DNA from: Lysobacteraceae bacterium | Lineage (GTDB): Bacteria > Pseudomonadota > Gammaproteobacteria > Xanthomonadales > Xanthomonadaceae | Direction: 5' to 3' | NCBI GenBank assembly: GCA_024508915.1 | Contig: JANINR010000071.1 | Span: 1-36,673 of the forward strand | Length of the DNA stretch: 36,673 bases | Shown: positions 23,303 to 31,339 of the stretch, piece after piece | Position numbering within the stretch: the first letter of the stretch is position 1 | Layout: every line of letters starts with the position of its first letter | Notes under the pieces: model-generated | The model's database searches: none | Told to the model about the DNA's origin: nothing | What the model saw: the letters and a program-made list of their open reading frames with translations, nothing else | Made by a program: the position numbers and the translations under genes

Positions 23303-24025
23303 TCAGCCCTGCGCTTCGGCGAGCGACGCCGACGCGAGGCGGTTCAGGCTCGGCTCGACGCTCAGGTCGGTGGCCATGCCGTCGACGATGTGCACGTTGC
23401 GCTGGGCGCGCGCCGCCAGTTCCGGATCGTGCGTCACCATCACGATGGTCGTGCCCTTGGCGTTGATGTCCTCGAGCAGCTCCATCACCCCGCGCGCCAT
23501 CTGCGAATCCAGGTTGCCGGTGGGCTCGTCGGCGAGCAGCAGGCGCGGCGTGCCGGCGAGCGCGCGCGCGATCGCGGCGCGCTGCTGCTGGCCGCCCGAC
23601 AGTTCCGCCGGGTAGTGCTTCATGCGCGACGCCAGCCCGACCTGCCCCAGCGCTTCCTCGATCCTGCGCTTGCGCTCGGCCGCGTTCATGCCGCGGTAGC
23701 GCAGCGGCACGTCGCAGTTGTCGAACAGGTTGAGGTCCGGGATCAGGTTGAAGCTCTGGAAGATGAAGCCGATCTTCTGGTTGCGCAGCTTCGAGCGCGC
23801 GTCGTCGGACAGGCCGCTCACGTCCTGGCCGTCGAGCAGGTAGGTGCCGCCGGTGAAGGTCTCCAGCAGGCCCGCGATGTTGAGGAAGGTGGTCTTGCCC
23901 GAGCCCGAGGGGCCGGTGACCGCGACGAATTCGCCTTCGCGCACGTGCAGGTCCAGCGCGCGCAGGGCGTGCGTCTCGACGAGTTCGGTGCGGTAGACCT
24001 TGCTGACCTGGCGCATCTCGAGCAT
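23303..24025 (-). CDS. ABC transporter ATP-binding protein (MacB/LolD type)
   Basis: The cytoplasmic ATPase of the exporter, 240 residues. Walker A is GPSGSGKT (38-45), the Q-loop Gln is at 90 (IGFIFQSFNLI), the signature is LSGGQQQR (142-149), Walker B with catalytic Glu is LLLADEPTGNLD (E167), and the switch His lies in MVTHDPELA. These features place it in the MacB/LolD/FtsE group. It has an extended C-terminal tail of about 25 residues. It is followed after 13 bp by the first permease gene. Confidence 0.95.
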   Translation of the reverse strand: MLEMRQVSKVYRTELVETHALRALDLHVREGEFVAVTGPSGSGKTTFLNIAGLLETFTGGTYLLDGQDVSGLSDDARSKLRNQKIGFIFQSFNLIPDLNLFDNCDVPLRYRGMNAAERKRRIEEALGQVGLASRMKHYPAELSGGQQQRAAIARALAGTPRLLLADEPTGNLDSQMARGVMELLEDINAKGTTIVMVTHDPELAARAQRNVHIVDGMATDLSVEPSLNRLASASLAEAQG

Positions 24026-24063
24026 GGGGAAATCCTCTTCGTGGTTCGTGGGTTCGTGGAATG

Positions 24064-25350
24064 TCAGTTGAGGACGACGCGCTCGGCGTCGTCGAACAGG
24101 TCGCTGCCGGAGACGACGATGCGGTCGCCTTCCTTCGCGCCGGAGACGATCTCGACCGCGCCGAGGCTGCTGGCGCCGGTGCGGATCGGGCGCTTGACCG
24201 CGGTATCGCCGTCCATCACGTAGGCGCTGGTGCCGCCGCCCTGCTCGAGGAACGGGCCGCGGTCGACCATCAGCACGTTGCGGCGCGTGTCGAGCAGGAT
24301 CCGCGCGGACAGGCGCTGGTTCTGGCGCAGGCCGGGCGGCTGCCGGTCCTTGAAACGCAGGCGCGCGGTGACTTCGCCGTTCACGACTTCGGGCGAGACG
24401 GCGGCGACTTCGCCGGCGAACGGCTGGCCCGCGCCGCTGGCGAGCTGCGCCGGCATGCCGATGCCCAGGTCGCGCGCGAAGCTCTCGGGCACCTTGATCT
24501 CGACCTCGAACTTCGTCAGGTCCACCACGCTCAGCACCGGCGCATTGACCGCGACGTTCGCACGCTGGGCGACCTGGACCTGGCCGACCTGGCCGTCGAA
24601 CGGCGCGCGCAGCGTGAGCGCGTCCACCTGGCGCTGCATCTCGGCCACCACTTCGCGCTGGCGGTCGGCGAGCAGGCGCTTGTTGCGGATGTCGAGGCCG
24701 GCGCCCTTCGACTGCAGGCCGTAGTCCTGCTGCGCGTGCTGCAGGCCGATGTCGGCGCTCTTGAGCGCGTCCTCGGAACGGGCCACGTCGATCTGCGCGA
24801 CCGCGCCGCCGGCGAAGGCACGCTTGTTGCGCTCCAGGTCGCGCGCGGCGGCCTGGCGCTCGATCTGCGCCTGGTCCAGCGCCTTGCGCGCGGTCGAGCG
24901 GGCGAGCTCGGCGTCGAGCGCGGCGCGACTCGCTTCGGCCTCGACGCTGGCCAGCGTGGCCTCCTCCTGCGCGAGCTTGCTGCGCAGCTCGGGGCTGTCG
25001 ATCTCGGCGAGCGCGTCGCCCTTCTTCACCACGTCGCCGGCCACCACCTTGAGCGTGACGGTGCCGCCGGCGATGGCGTACAGGGTCGGGCTGTTGGCGG
25101 CGATCACGCGGCCGTCGGCCTGGATGTCGCGCACCAGGTCGCCGCGCTTGACCTCGGCGATGCGCACGCGCGAGGCGTCGAACGAGCGGCTGCCCGCCGC
25201 CCAGCCGGAGACCAGCCAGGCGGCGAGCAGCAGCACGCCCGCCGCGATGCCGGCGAGGACGAGGGTCTGCCGGCGCTTGCGGTTGCGGGGGGCGCCGGCG
25301 CCACTGGTGGAGACGGGGCGGTCCTGGGCGGAGGTGTCGCGGATGCTCAT
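24064..25350 (-). CDS. MacA-like periplasmic adaptor (HlyD/RND-MFP family)
   Basis: The membrane-fusion subunit of the exporter, 428 residues. A basic cytoplasmic start (PRNRKRRQ) precedes a single transmembrane anchor at about 30-51, then the first lipoyl half (AIAGGTVTLKVVAGDVVKKGDALAEIDSPEL). A long alpha-helical hairpin lies at about 120-230, then the second half (DALTLRAPFDGQVGQVQV), the beta-barrel and the membrane-proximal domain. Anchor, hairpin and following ABC genes distinguish it from RND adaptors. First gene of the seven-gene minus-strand unit, about 30 nt downstream of the predicted sigma-54 start. No outer-membrane channel gene is adjacent. Confidence 0.93.
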   Translation of the reverse strand: MSIRDTSAQDRPVSTSGAGAPRNRKRRQTLVLAGIAAGVLLLAAWLVSGWAAGSRSFDASRVRIAEVKRGDLVRDIQADGRVIAANSPTLYAIAGGTVTLKVVAGDVVKKGDALAEIDSPELRSKLAQEEATLASVEAEASRAALDAELARSTARKALDQAQIERQAAARDLERNKRAFAGGAVAQIDVARSEDALKSADIGLQHAQQDYGLQSKGAGLDIRNKRLLADRQREVVAEMQRQVDALTLRAPFDGQVGQVQVAQRANVAVNAPVLSVVDLTKFEVEIKVPESFARDLGIGMPAQLASGAGQPFAGEVAAVSPEVVNGEVTARLRFKDRQPPGLRQNQRLSARILLDTRRNVLMVDRGPFLEQGGGTSAYVMDGDTAVKRPIRTGASSLGAVEIVSGAKEGDRIVVSGSDLFDDAERVVLN

Positions 25351-25390
25351 CGGGGTCCTGTCGGGGAGGTGCGGTCCTGCCTGTACCAAA

Positions 25391-25406
25391 AGCAGGATGC
25401 GTGCCA
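25391..25406 (-). promoter_or_regulatory. Sigma-54 (-24/-12) promoter of the ABC exporter operon
   Basis: On the minus strand TGGCACG, four bases, CTGCT matches the RpoN consensus TGGCACG-N4-TTGCW with one mismatch. The GG and GC doublets are exactly ten bases apart. The predicted start is near 25381, about 30 nt before the adaptor ATG. The downstream unit encodes an NtrC-family activator, which such a promoter requires. Confidence 0.8.
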
Positions 25407-25451
25407 ACCCCAAAGCGTTGCCGCGACTGGGTTTTTCTTCGGCGTCCCCGC

Positions 25452-25482
25452 TGTCCGGCGTCCGCGGACACGTCCGGCGGAC
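25452..25482 (-). promoter_or_regulatory. Paired palindromes, candidate activator binding sites
   Basis: GTCCGCGGAC (25460-25469) and GTCCGGCGGAC (25472-25482) are adjacent dyads with centres 12-13 bp apart; a further TGTCCG half-site sits at 25452-25457. Relative to the predicted sigma-54 start they lie near -84 and -96, the usual place for NtrC-type upstream activating sites. A T-run on the plus strand (25432-25436) between them and the promoter could allow DNA bending. Confidence 0.6.
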
Positions 25483-25494
25483 ACGCCGGCCCGG

Positions 25495-25500
25495 TAAACT
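25495..25500 (+). promoter_or_regulatory. Possible -10 box of glmS
   Basis: TAAACT lies 30 bases before the glmS start codon, giving a leader of about 24 nt with AGGAG at 25517-25521. No clear -35 box; the -35 region falls in the palindromes assigned to the divergent exporter operon. Confidence 0.4.
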
Positions 25501-25530
25501 GGCCGGACTGCCCCCCAGGAGAACCGGTCC

Positions 25531-27363
25531 ATGTGCGGAATCGTCGGTGCGATCGCGGATCGCGACGTGGTGCCGGTCCTGATCGAAGGCCTCAAGCGCC
25601 TCGAGTACCGCGGTTACGACTCGGCCGGCATCGCCGTGATCGACGGCGACGACGTCCGCCGGGTGCGCCGCACCGGCCGCGTCGCCGAGATGGAGGCCGC
25701 CGCCGAGGCCGAGCACTTCCACGCCCGGCTCGGCATCGGCCACACCCGCTGGGCCACGCATGGCGGCGTGACCGAGGGCAACGCGCACCCGCACATCAGC
25801 CATGGCGAGCTGGCGCTGGTCCACAACGGCATCATCGAGAACCACGAGGCACAGCGCGAACGGCTGCAGGCGCTCGGCTACGTGTTCGAGTCGCAGACCG
25901 ACACCGAGGTCATCGCCCACCTGATCCACCACCACCGGCAGCGGGGCCTGTCGCTGCTGCAGGCGTTGCAGGCGGCGGTGCGCGAGCTGCACGGCGCCTA
26001 CGCGCTGGCGGTGATCGACCGGCGCGACCCGGGCCGCATGGTCGCCGCGCGCATGGGCTGCCCGCTGCTGCTCGGCCTCGGCGACGGCGAGAACTTCGTC
26101 GCCTCCGACGTCTCCGCGATCGTGTCGTCGACGCGCCGCGTGATCTTCCTCGAGGAAGGCGACACCGCCGAGCTGACCCGGGACGCCGTGCACGTCTTCG
26201 ACGCCTCCGGCGCGCCGGCGCAGCGCGAGGTCCACCTGTCCGACGTGTCGCTGGCCTCGCTCGAGCTCGGCCCGTACCGGCACTTCATGCAGAAGGAGAT
26301 CCACGAGCAGCCGCGCGCGATCGCCGACACCATCGAGGCGCTGATGGACAACGCCGCGTTCGGCCCGGAGCTCTTCGCCGACCGCGACGGCGCGGTGCTG
26401 CGCGACATCGAGTCGGTGCAGATCCTCGCCTGCGGCACCAGCTATTACGCCGGCCTCACCGCCCGTTACTGGATCGAGGCGATGGCCGGCCTGCCGTGCG
26501 CCGTGGACATCGCGAGCGAGTACCGCTACCGCGACGTGGTCGCGAACCCGAAGCAGCTGGTGGTGACGATTTCCCAGTCCGGCGAGACGCTGGACACGAT
26601 GGAGGCCCTGAAATACGCGAAGGCACAGGGCCAGGACCGCACGCTGTCGATCTGCAACGTGCCCGAGAGCGCGATCCCGCGCGCCAGCCGGCTCGTCTAC
26701 TACACACGGGCGGGCGCCGAGATCGGCGTGGCCTCGACCAAGGCGTTCACGACGCAACTGGTGGCGCTGTTCACGCTGGCGGCGACGCTGGCGAAGCTGC
26801 GCGGCCGCCTCGACGACGCGCAGGAGGCCGGCTTGCTGGAAGCCCTGCGCCACCTTCCCGGCAACGTGCAGCACGCGCTGAACCTCGAACCGCAGGTCGT
26901 CGCCTGGGCCGAGATGTTCGCGCCGAAGGAACACGCGCTGTTCCTCGGCCGCGGCGTGCACTACCCGATCGCGCTCGAGGGCGCGCTCAAGCTCAAGGAA
27001 ATCTCCTACATCCACGCCGAGGCCTACCCGGCGGGCGAACTCAAGCACGGCCCGCTGGCGCTGGTGGACGCGGCGATGCCGGTGGTGGTGATCGCGCCGA
27101 ACGACAGCCTGCTGGAGAAGGTGAAATCCAACATCCAGGAGGTGCGCGCGCGCGGCGGCGAGATGTTCGTGTTCGCCGACGCCGACAGCAACTTCGGCGC
27201 GTCCGAGCAGGTGCACGTGATCCGCACGCCGCGCCACGTCGGCATCCTGTCGCCGATCGTGCACGCGATCCCGGTGCAGCTGCTCGCCTACCACGCCGCG
27301 CTGGCGCGCGGCACCGACGTCGACAAGCCGCGCAACCTGGCGAAATCCGTGACGGTCGAATGA
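25531..27363 (+). CDS. glmS: Glutamine-fructose-6-phosphate aminotransferase (isomerizing)
   Basis: Makes glucosamine-6-phosphate from fructose-6-phosphate and glutamine, the committed step of amino-sugar and cell-wall synthesis. It has 610 residues, the standard length. The N-terminal nucleophile Cys follows Met directly ([13 protein letters not shown]), and the glutaminase domain has [18 protein letters not shown] and NGIIENH. Two SIS domains follow ([29 protein letters not shown]), and the chain ends in the conserved [18 protein letters not shown] is nine bases upstream of the start. No glmS ribozyme-like leader is apparent. glmU, the last pathway enzyme, lies 6 kb away on the other strand. 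Confidence 0.97.
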   Translation: MCGIVGAIADRDVVPVLIEGLKRLEYRGYDSAGIAVIDGDDVRRVRRTGRVAEMEAAAEAEHFHARLGIGHTRWATHGGVTEGNAHPHISHGELALVHNGIIENHEAQRERLQALGYVFESQTDTEVIAHLIHHHRQRGLSLLQALQAAVRELHGAYALAVIDRRDPGRMVAARMGCPLLLGLGDGENFVASDVSAIVSSTRRVIFLEEGDTAELTRDAVHVFDASGAPAQREVHLSDVSLASLELGPYRHFMQKEIHEQPRAIADTIEALMDNAAFGPELFADRDGAVLRDIESVQILACGTSYYAGLTARYWIEAMAGLPCAVDIASEYRYRDVVANPKQLVVTISQSGETLDTMEALKYAKAQGQDRTLSICNVPESAIPRASRLVYYTRAGAEIGVASTKAFTTQLVALFTLAATLAKLRGRLDDAQEAGLLEALRHLPGNVQHALNLEPQVVAWAEMFAPKEHALFLGRGVHYPIALEGALKLKEISYIHAEAYPAGELKHGPLALVDAAMPVVVIAPNDSLLEKVKSNIQEVRARGGEMFVFADADSNFGASEQVHVIRTPRHVGILSPIVHAIPVQLLAYHAALARGTDVDKPRNLAKSVTVE

Positions 27364-27429
27364 CGATGGGCGCATCCGGGGGCATCTCCCGGCCGCGGCC
27401 GCCTCCGCGAGGCTGAAGCCCCGGGCGCC

Positions 27430-27461
27430 TTGACCTTGACCCGGGGTCAGGGGGCGACAAT
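27430..27461 (+). promoter_or_regulatory. MerR/CueR-style promoter of the copper ATPase gene
   Basis: TTGACC (27430-27435) and GACAAT (27456-27461) are separated by a 20-bp spacer, too long for normal sigma-70 use but standard for MerR-family metal promoters. The spacer contains the dyad TGACCC-G-GGGTCA (27437-27449). Transcription would start at or next to the ATG at 27468, so the message is probably leaderless. The regulator gene is not in the window. Confidence 0.6.
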
Positions 27462-27467
27462 GCGCCC

Positions 27468-29804
27468 ATGAACATCCGAACCCACGCCCGCCCGGCAGCG
27501 ATCGACCCGGTCTGCGGCATGACCGTGGACCCGGCGAAGACGCCGCCCCACGCCACCCACGACGGCGTCGACTACCACTTCTGCAGTCCGCGCTGCCGCG
27601 AGAAGTTCGTCGCCGATCCGGGGAAGTACCTCGCGCCACCCTCCGGCGCGACGGCCGCGGCCGCGGCCGCGGAGGTCGCGCCCGGCACGACCTACACCTG
27701 TCCGATGCATCCGCAGATCCGCCAGGAAAGCCCCGGCACCTGCCCGATCTGCGGCATGGCGCTGGAGCCGGAGATGCCGTCGCTGGACGACGAGGAGAAT
27801 CCCGAGCTGCGCGACTTCTCCCGCCGCTTCCGGTGGACGCTGCCGCTGACCGCGATCGTCATGGTGCTGGCGATGGCCGGCGACGCGCTCGGCATCGCGG
27901 ATGCGCGCACCCGCACCTGGCTCGAGCTGCTGCTCGCCACGCCGGTGGTGCTGTGGGCCGGCTGGCCGTTCTTCGAGCGCTGCGTGCAGTCGATCCGCAA
28001 CCGCAGCCCGAACATGTGGACGCTCATCGGCATCGGCGTCGGCGCGGCGTACGGCTACAGCGTGGTCGCGACGCTCGTGCCGGGCGCGTTCCCGGCCTCG
28101 TTCCACGAGCATGGCCGCGTCGGCGTGTACTTCGAGGCGGCGGCGGTGATCGTGTCGCTGACCCTGCTCGGGCAGCTGCTGGAACTGCGCGCACGGTCGA
28201 AGACGTCGGCGGCGATCAAGGCGCTGCTCGGCCTCGCGCCGAAGACGGCACGGCGGCTGCGCGACGACGGAACCGAGGAGGACGTGCCGCTCGGGCACGT
28301 GCACGTCGGCGACCGGCTGCGCGTCCGACCCGGCGAGAAGGTGCCCGTCGATGGCGTGGTGGTGGACGGCCGCAGCAGCGTCGACGAGTCCATGCTCACC
28401 GGCGAGCCGATGCCGGTGGCGAAGGCCACGGGCGACAAGGTCGTCGGCGCGACGCTCAACGGTACCGGCGCGCTGGTGGTGCGCGCGGAACAGGTCGGTT
28501 CGGCGACGGTGCTGGCGCGGATCGTGCAGCTCGTCGCCCAGGCGCAGCGCTCGCGCGCGCCGATGCAGCGCCTGGCCGACAAGGTCGCGTTCTGGTTCGT
28601 GCTCGCGGTGCTGGCGGTGGCGGTGGCGACGTTCTTCGCCTGGGGACTGTTCGGCCCGGAGCCGGCATGGACCCATGCGGTGCTCGCTGCGGTGTCTGTG
28701 CTGATCATCGCCTGTCCGTGCGCGCTGGGCCTGGCGACGCCGATGTCGATCATGGTCGCGACCGGGCGGGCGGCGCATGCGGGCGTGCTGTTCCGCGATG
28801 CGGAGGCGATCGAGCGCCTGCGCACCATCGACACGCTGGTGGTGGACAAGACCGGCACGCTCACCGAGGGCCGCCCCGCGTTCCGCGACGCGCTGCCCGC
28901 CGACGGCGGCGATGCGGACGAACTGCTGCGGCTGGCCGCGAGCCTCGACCAGGGAAGCGAGCACCCGTTGGCGGCGGCGATCGTCGCGGAGGCGCGAAAG
29001 CGCGCATTGCCGCTCGAACGCGTCGAGGACTTCGATTCGGTGACCGGCCTCGGCGTGCGCGGACGCATCGGCACGCGGACGCTCGCCCTGGGCAGCCGCG
29101 CCTTCATGCGCGAGCTCGGCGTGGACATCGAGGCGCAGTCGGTCGCCACGGCGCCGCTGCGCGAGGCAGGCGCGAGCGTGGTCTTCCTCGCCGTGGACGG
29201 GCGCGCCGCGGGCGCGATCGCCGTCGCCGATCCGCTCAAGGCGAGTACGCCCGCGGCGATCGCGGCGTTGCACGCGCAGGGCGTGCGCGTCGTCATGGCC
29301 TCCGGGGATGCGCAGGCAACCGCACGCGCGGTCGGCGCCCGTCTCGGCATCGACGAGGTGCACGGCGAGGTGCGGCCGGAGGACAAGGTCGCGCTGGTGC
29401 GGCGGCTGCAGGCCGAGGGCCGCCGCGTCGCGATGGCCGGCGACGGCATCAACGACGCGCCCGCGCTGGCCGCCGCCGATGTCGGGATCGCGATGGGCGA
29501 CGGCACGGACGTGGCGATGTCCAGCGCGCAGGTGACGCTGCTGAAGGGCGACCTGACCCGCGTCCTGGAGGCACGCCGCATCTCCGCGGACACCGTCGCG
29601 AACATGCGCCAGAACCTCGCGTTCGCTTTCCTGTACAACGCAATCGGGGTTCCGGTCGCAGCCGGCGTGCTGTACCCGGTGTACGGCGTGCTGCTCAGCC
29701 CGATGCTCGCGGCGCTGGCAATGAGCCTGAGCTCCGTGTCGGTGGTCGGCAATGCGCTGCGCCTCGCGCGGGCACCGGCCTCCCGGTCGGGCCGCTCCGC
29801 GTAG
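27468..29804 (+). CDS. copA: Copper-translocating P-type ATPase (CopA type)
   Basis: A P1B-type ATPase that exports Cu(I) to the periplasm; 778 residues. Instead of CxxC HMA domains the N-terminus has a YHS-type domain ([12 protein letters not shown]...[12 protein letters not shown], about residues 12-48) and a heavy-metal-binding domain (YTCPMHPQ...[11 protein letters not shown], about 76-105). The transport site is CPC (C416, C418) in [13 protein letters not shown]. The phosphorylation motif is DKTGTLTEG (D460), with the class HP pair in [11 protein letters not shown] and the hinge [25 protein letters not shown] plus the HP motif indicate Cu(I)/Ag(I). Photolyase follows 10 bp after the stop. 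Confidence 0.94.
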   Translation: MNIRTHARPAAIDPVCGMTVDPAKTPPHATHDGVDYHFCSPRCREKFVADPGKYLAPPSGATAAAAAAEVAPGTTYTCPMHPQIRQESPGTCPICGMALEPEMPSLDDEENPELRDFSRRFRWTLPLTAIVMVLAMAGDALGIADARTRTWLELLLATPVVLWAGWPFFERCVQSIRNRSPNMWTLIGIGVGAAYGYSVVATLVPGAFPASFHEHGRVGVYFEAAAVIVSLTLLGQLLELRARSKTSAAIKALLGLAPKTARRLRDDGTEEDVPLGHVHVGDRLRVRPGEKVPVDGVVVDGRSSVDESMLTGEPMPVAKATGDKVVGATLNGTGALVVRAEQVGSATVLARIVQLVAQAQRSRAPMQRLADKVAFWFVLAVLAVAVATFFAWGLFGPEPAWTHAVLAAVSVLIIACPCALGLATPMSIMVATGRAAHAGVLFRDAEAIERLRTIDTLVVDKTGTLTEGRPAFRDALPADGGDADELLRLAASLDQGSEHPLAAAIVAEARKRALPLERVEDFDSVTGLGVRGRIGTRTLALGSRAFMRELGVDIEAQSVATAPLREAGASVVFLAVDGRAAGAIAVADPLKASTPAAIAALHAQGVRVVMASGDAQATARAVGARLGIDEVHGEVRPEDKVALVRRLQAEGRRVAMAGDGINDAPALAAADVGIAMGDGTDVAMSSAQVTLLKGDLTRVLEARRISADTVANMRQNLAFAFLYNAIGVPVAAGVLYPVYGVLLSPMLAALAMSLSSVSVVGNALRLARAPASRSGRSA

Positions 29805-29814
29805 GGTGGGGCGG

Positions 29815-31263
29815 ATGCACGAGCGCGCAACCACGCCGAACCCGTCACCCGCCGGCGCCGCCATCGTCCTGTTCCGGCATGACCTGCGCGTCGCGGACAA
29901 CCCGGCGCTGCACGCGGCCTGCGCCGCGCACGGCACCGTGTATCCGCTGTACATCCATGCGCCAGAGGAACATGGCGACTGGAAGGAAGGCGGCGCCAGC
30001 CGATGGTGGCTGCACCACGCCTTGTGTGCGCTCGATGCCCGCCTGCGCGGCATCGGCGGCGCGCTCCAGGTGTACCGCGGCGACACGCTCGCGGTGCTGC
30101 GCGGCCTGCTGGCCGATGGCGGCGTCGGCGCCGTTTACTGGAACCGCCGCTACGAGCCGACGGCGATCGACGCGGACCGGCACACGATGGCGGCGCTGCG
30201 CGCACTCGGGGTCGCCGTGCACAGCCACAACGCGGCGCTGTGGCGCGAGCCGTGGGACATCGCGAACGAAGCGGGCAGGCCGTATCGCGTGTTCACGCCG
30301 TACTGGCGGAAGGTGCGGGCGACACTGGTGCCCGACGCGCCCCTGCCCGTGCCTCGGATCCGCGGCTGGCGCCCGCTGCCGGGTTCGCTGGCGATCGATG
30401 CCCTGCTCCTGCGCCCGCGGATCGACTGGGCCAGCGGCCTCGGCGACGCCTGGACGCCCGGCGAGGCCGGCGCGGCGGAACTGCTCGAGATCTTCGCCGA
30501 CGACGCCCTCGCCGATTATGCCCGCGCCCGCGACCTGCCGGCGCGCCACGGCACGTCGCGCCTGTCGCCGCACCTGCACTTCGGCGAAGTGTCCCCGCGG
30601 CAGGTGCACCACGCGCTCGCGGATGCGGTCGCACGCTCGCCGTCGTCGCGTCGCCCGGACCTCGAGCCCTACCTGCGCGAACTCGGCTGGCGCGAGTTCG
30701 CCCACCACCTGCTCTACCACTTCCCCGACACGCCGACGGAGAACTTCAATCCCGCCTTCGCGAACTTCCGCTGGTCGCCGCCCGATCCGGTGCACCTGGA
30801 AGCGTGGCAGCGCGGACGCACCGGCATCCCGCTGGTGGACGCCGGCATGCGCGAGCTGTGGCACACCGGCTGGATGCACAACCGCGTGCGCATGATCGCG
30901 GGCAGTTTCCTGGTGAAGAACCTGCGCCAGCACTGGCTGCACGGCGCGCGCTGGTTCTGGGACACGCTGGTGGACGCGGACCTCGCCAGCAACACGCTGG
31001 GCTGGCAGTGGGTCGCCGGCTGCGGGGCCGACGCGGCGCCCTACTTCCGGGTCTTCAACCCGGTGACCCAGGCCGCGAAGTTCGATCCGGACGGGCAGTA
31101 CCTGCGGCGCTGGCTGCCCGAGCTGGCCGACGCGCCGACGGCACTGCTGCACCAGCCCTGGAAGGATCCGTCGCTGCTGCGGCGCAGCGGCTACCCGGCG
31201 CCGGTCGTGGACCTGGCGGCGTCCCGGGACGAGGCGCTGGAGGCCTGGCGCACGCGGGGTTGA
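29815..31263 (+). CDS. phrB: Deoxyribodipyrimidine photolyase (class I CPD type)
   Basis: Light-driven repair of cyclobutane pyrimidine dimers, 482 residues. The N-terminal antenna domain begins AAIVLFRHDLRVADNPALH. The FAD-binding helical domain contains TSRLSPHLHFGEVSPRQV, RELGWREFAHHLLYH, TGIPLVDAGMRELWHTGWMHNRVRMIAGSFLVK and WFWDTLVDADLASNTLGWQWVAG with the Trp-rich electron path. It ends GYPAPVVD, the usual close of the family. The ATG at 29815 follows AGGGTGGGG and lies 10 bp after the copA stop, so it is probably cotranscribed with the copper ATPase. Within class I I cannot separate fine subtypes by eye. Confidence 0.93.
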   Translation: MHERATTPNPSPAGAAIVLFRHDLRVADNPALHAACAAHGTVYPLYIHAPEEHGDWKEGGASRWWLHHALCALDARLRGIGGALQVYRGDTLAVLRGLLADGGVGAVYWNRRYEPTAIDADRHTMAALRALGVAVHSHNAALWREPWDIANEAGRPYRVFTPYWRKVRATLVPDAPLPVPRIRGWRPLPGSLAIDALLLRPRIDWASGLGDAWTPGEAGAAELLEIFADDALADYARARDLPARHGTSRLSPHLHFGEVSPRQVHHALADAVARSPSSRRPDLEPYLRELGWREFAHHLLYHFPDTPTENFNPAFANFRWSPPDPVHLEAWQRGRTGIPLVDAGMRELWHTGWMHNRVRMIAGSFLVKNLRQHWLHGARWFWDTLVDADLASNTLGWQWVAGCGADAAPYFRVFNPVTQAAKFDPDGQYLRRWLPELADAPTALLHQPWKDPSLLRRSGYPAPVVDLAASRDEALEAWRTRG

Positions 31264-31311
31264 CCCGCCGCCGGGCGCCGGCGCGTCGACGCGCCTTCAC
31301 GGCGCCCCGGC

Positions 31312-31317
31312 TATAAA
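31312..31317 (+). promoter_or_regulatory. -10 box of the hybrid kinase gene
   Basis: TATAAA in CTATAAAAAG lies about 22 bases before the GTG start; transcription would begin near 31324. A -35 box is not evident. Confidence 0.45.
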
Positions 31318-31339
31318 AAGGGGGATCAGGGGGTGCCCC

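Noticed and set aside
31280-31295. 16-bp perfect palindrome GGCGCGTCGACGCGCC after the photolyase gene
   Set aside because: In DNA this GC-rich, short GC palindromes are frequent; no T-run or regulatory context, so I do not call it a terminator or operator.
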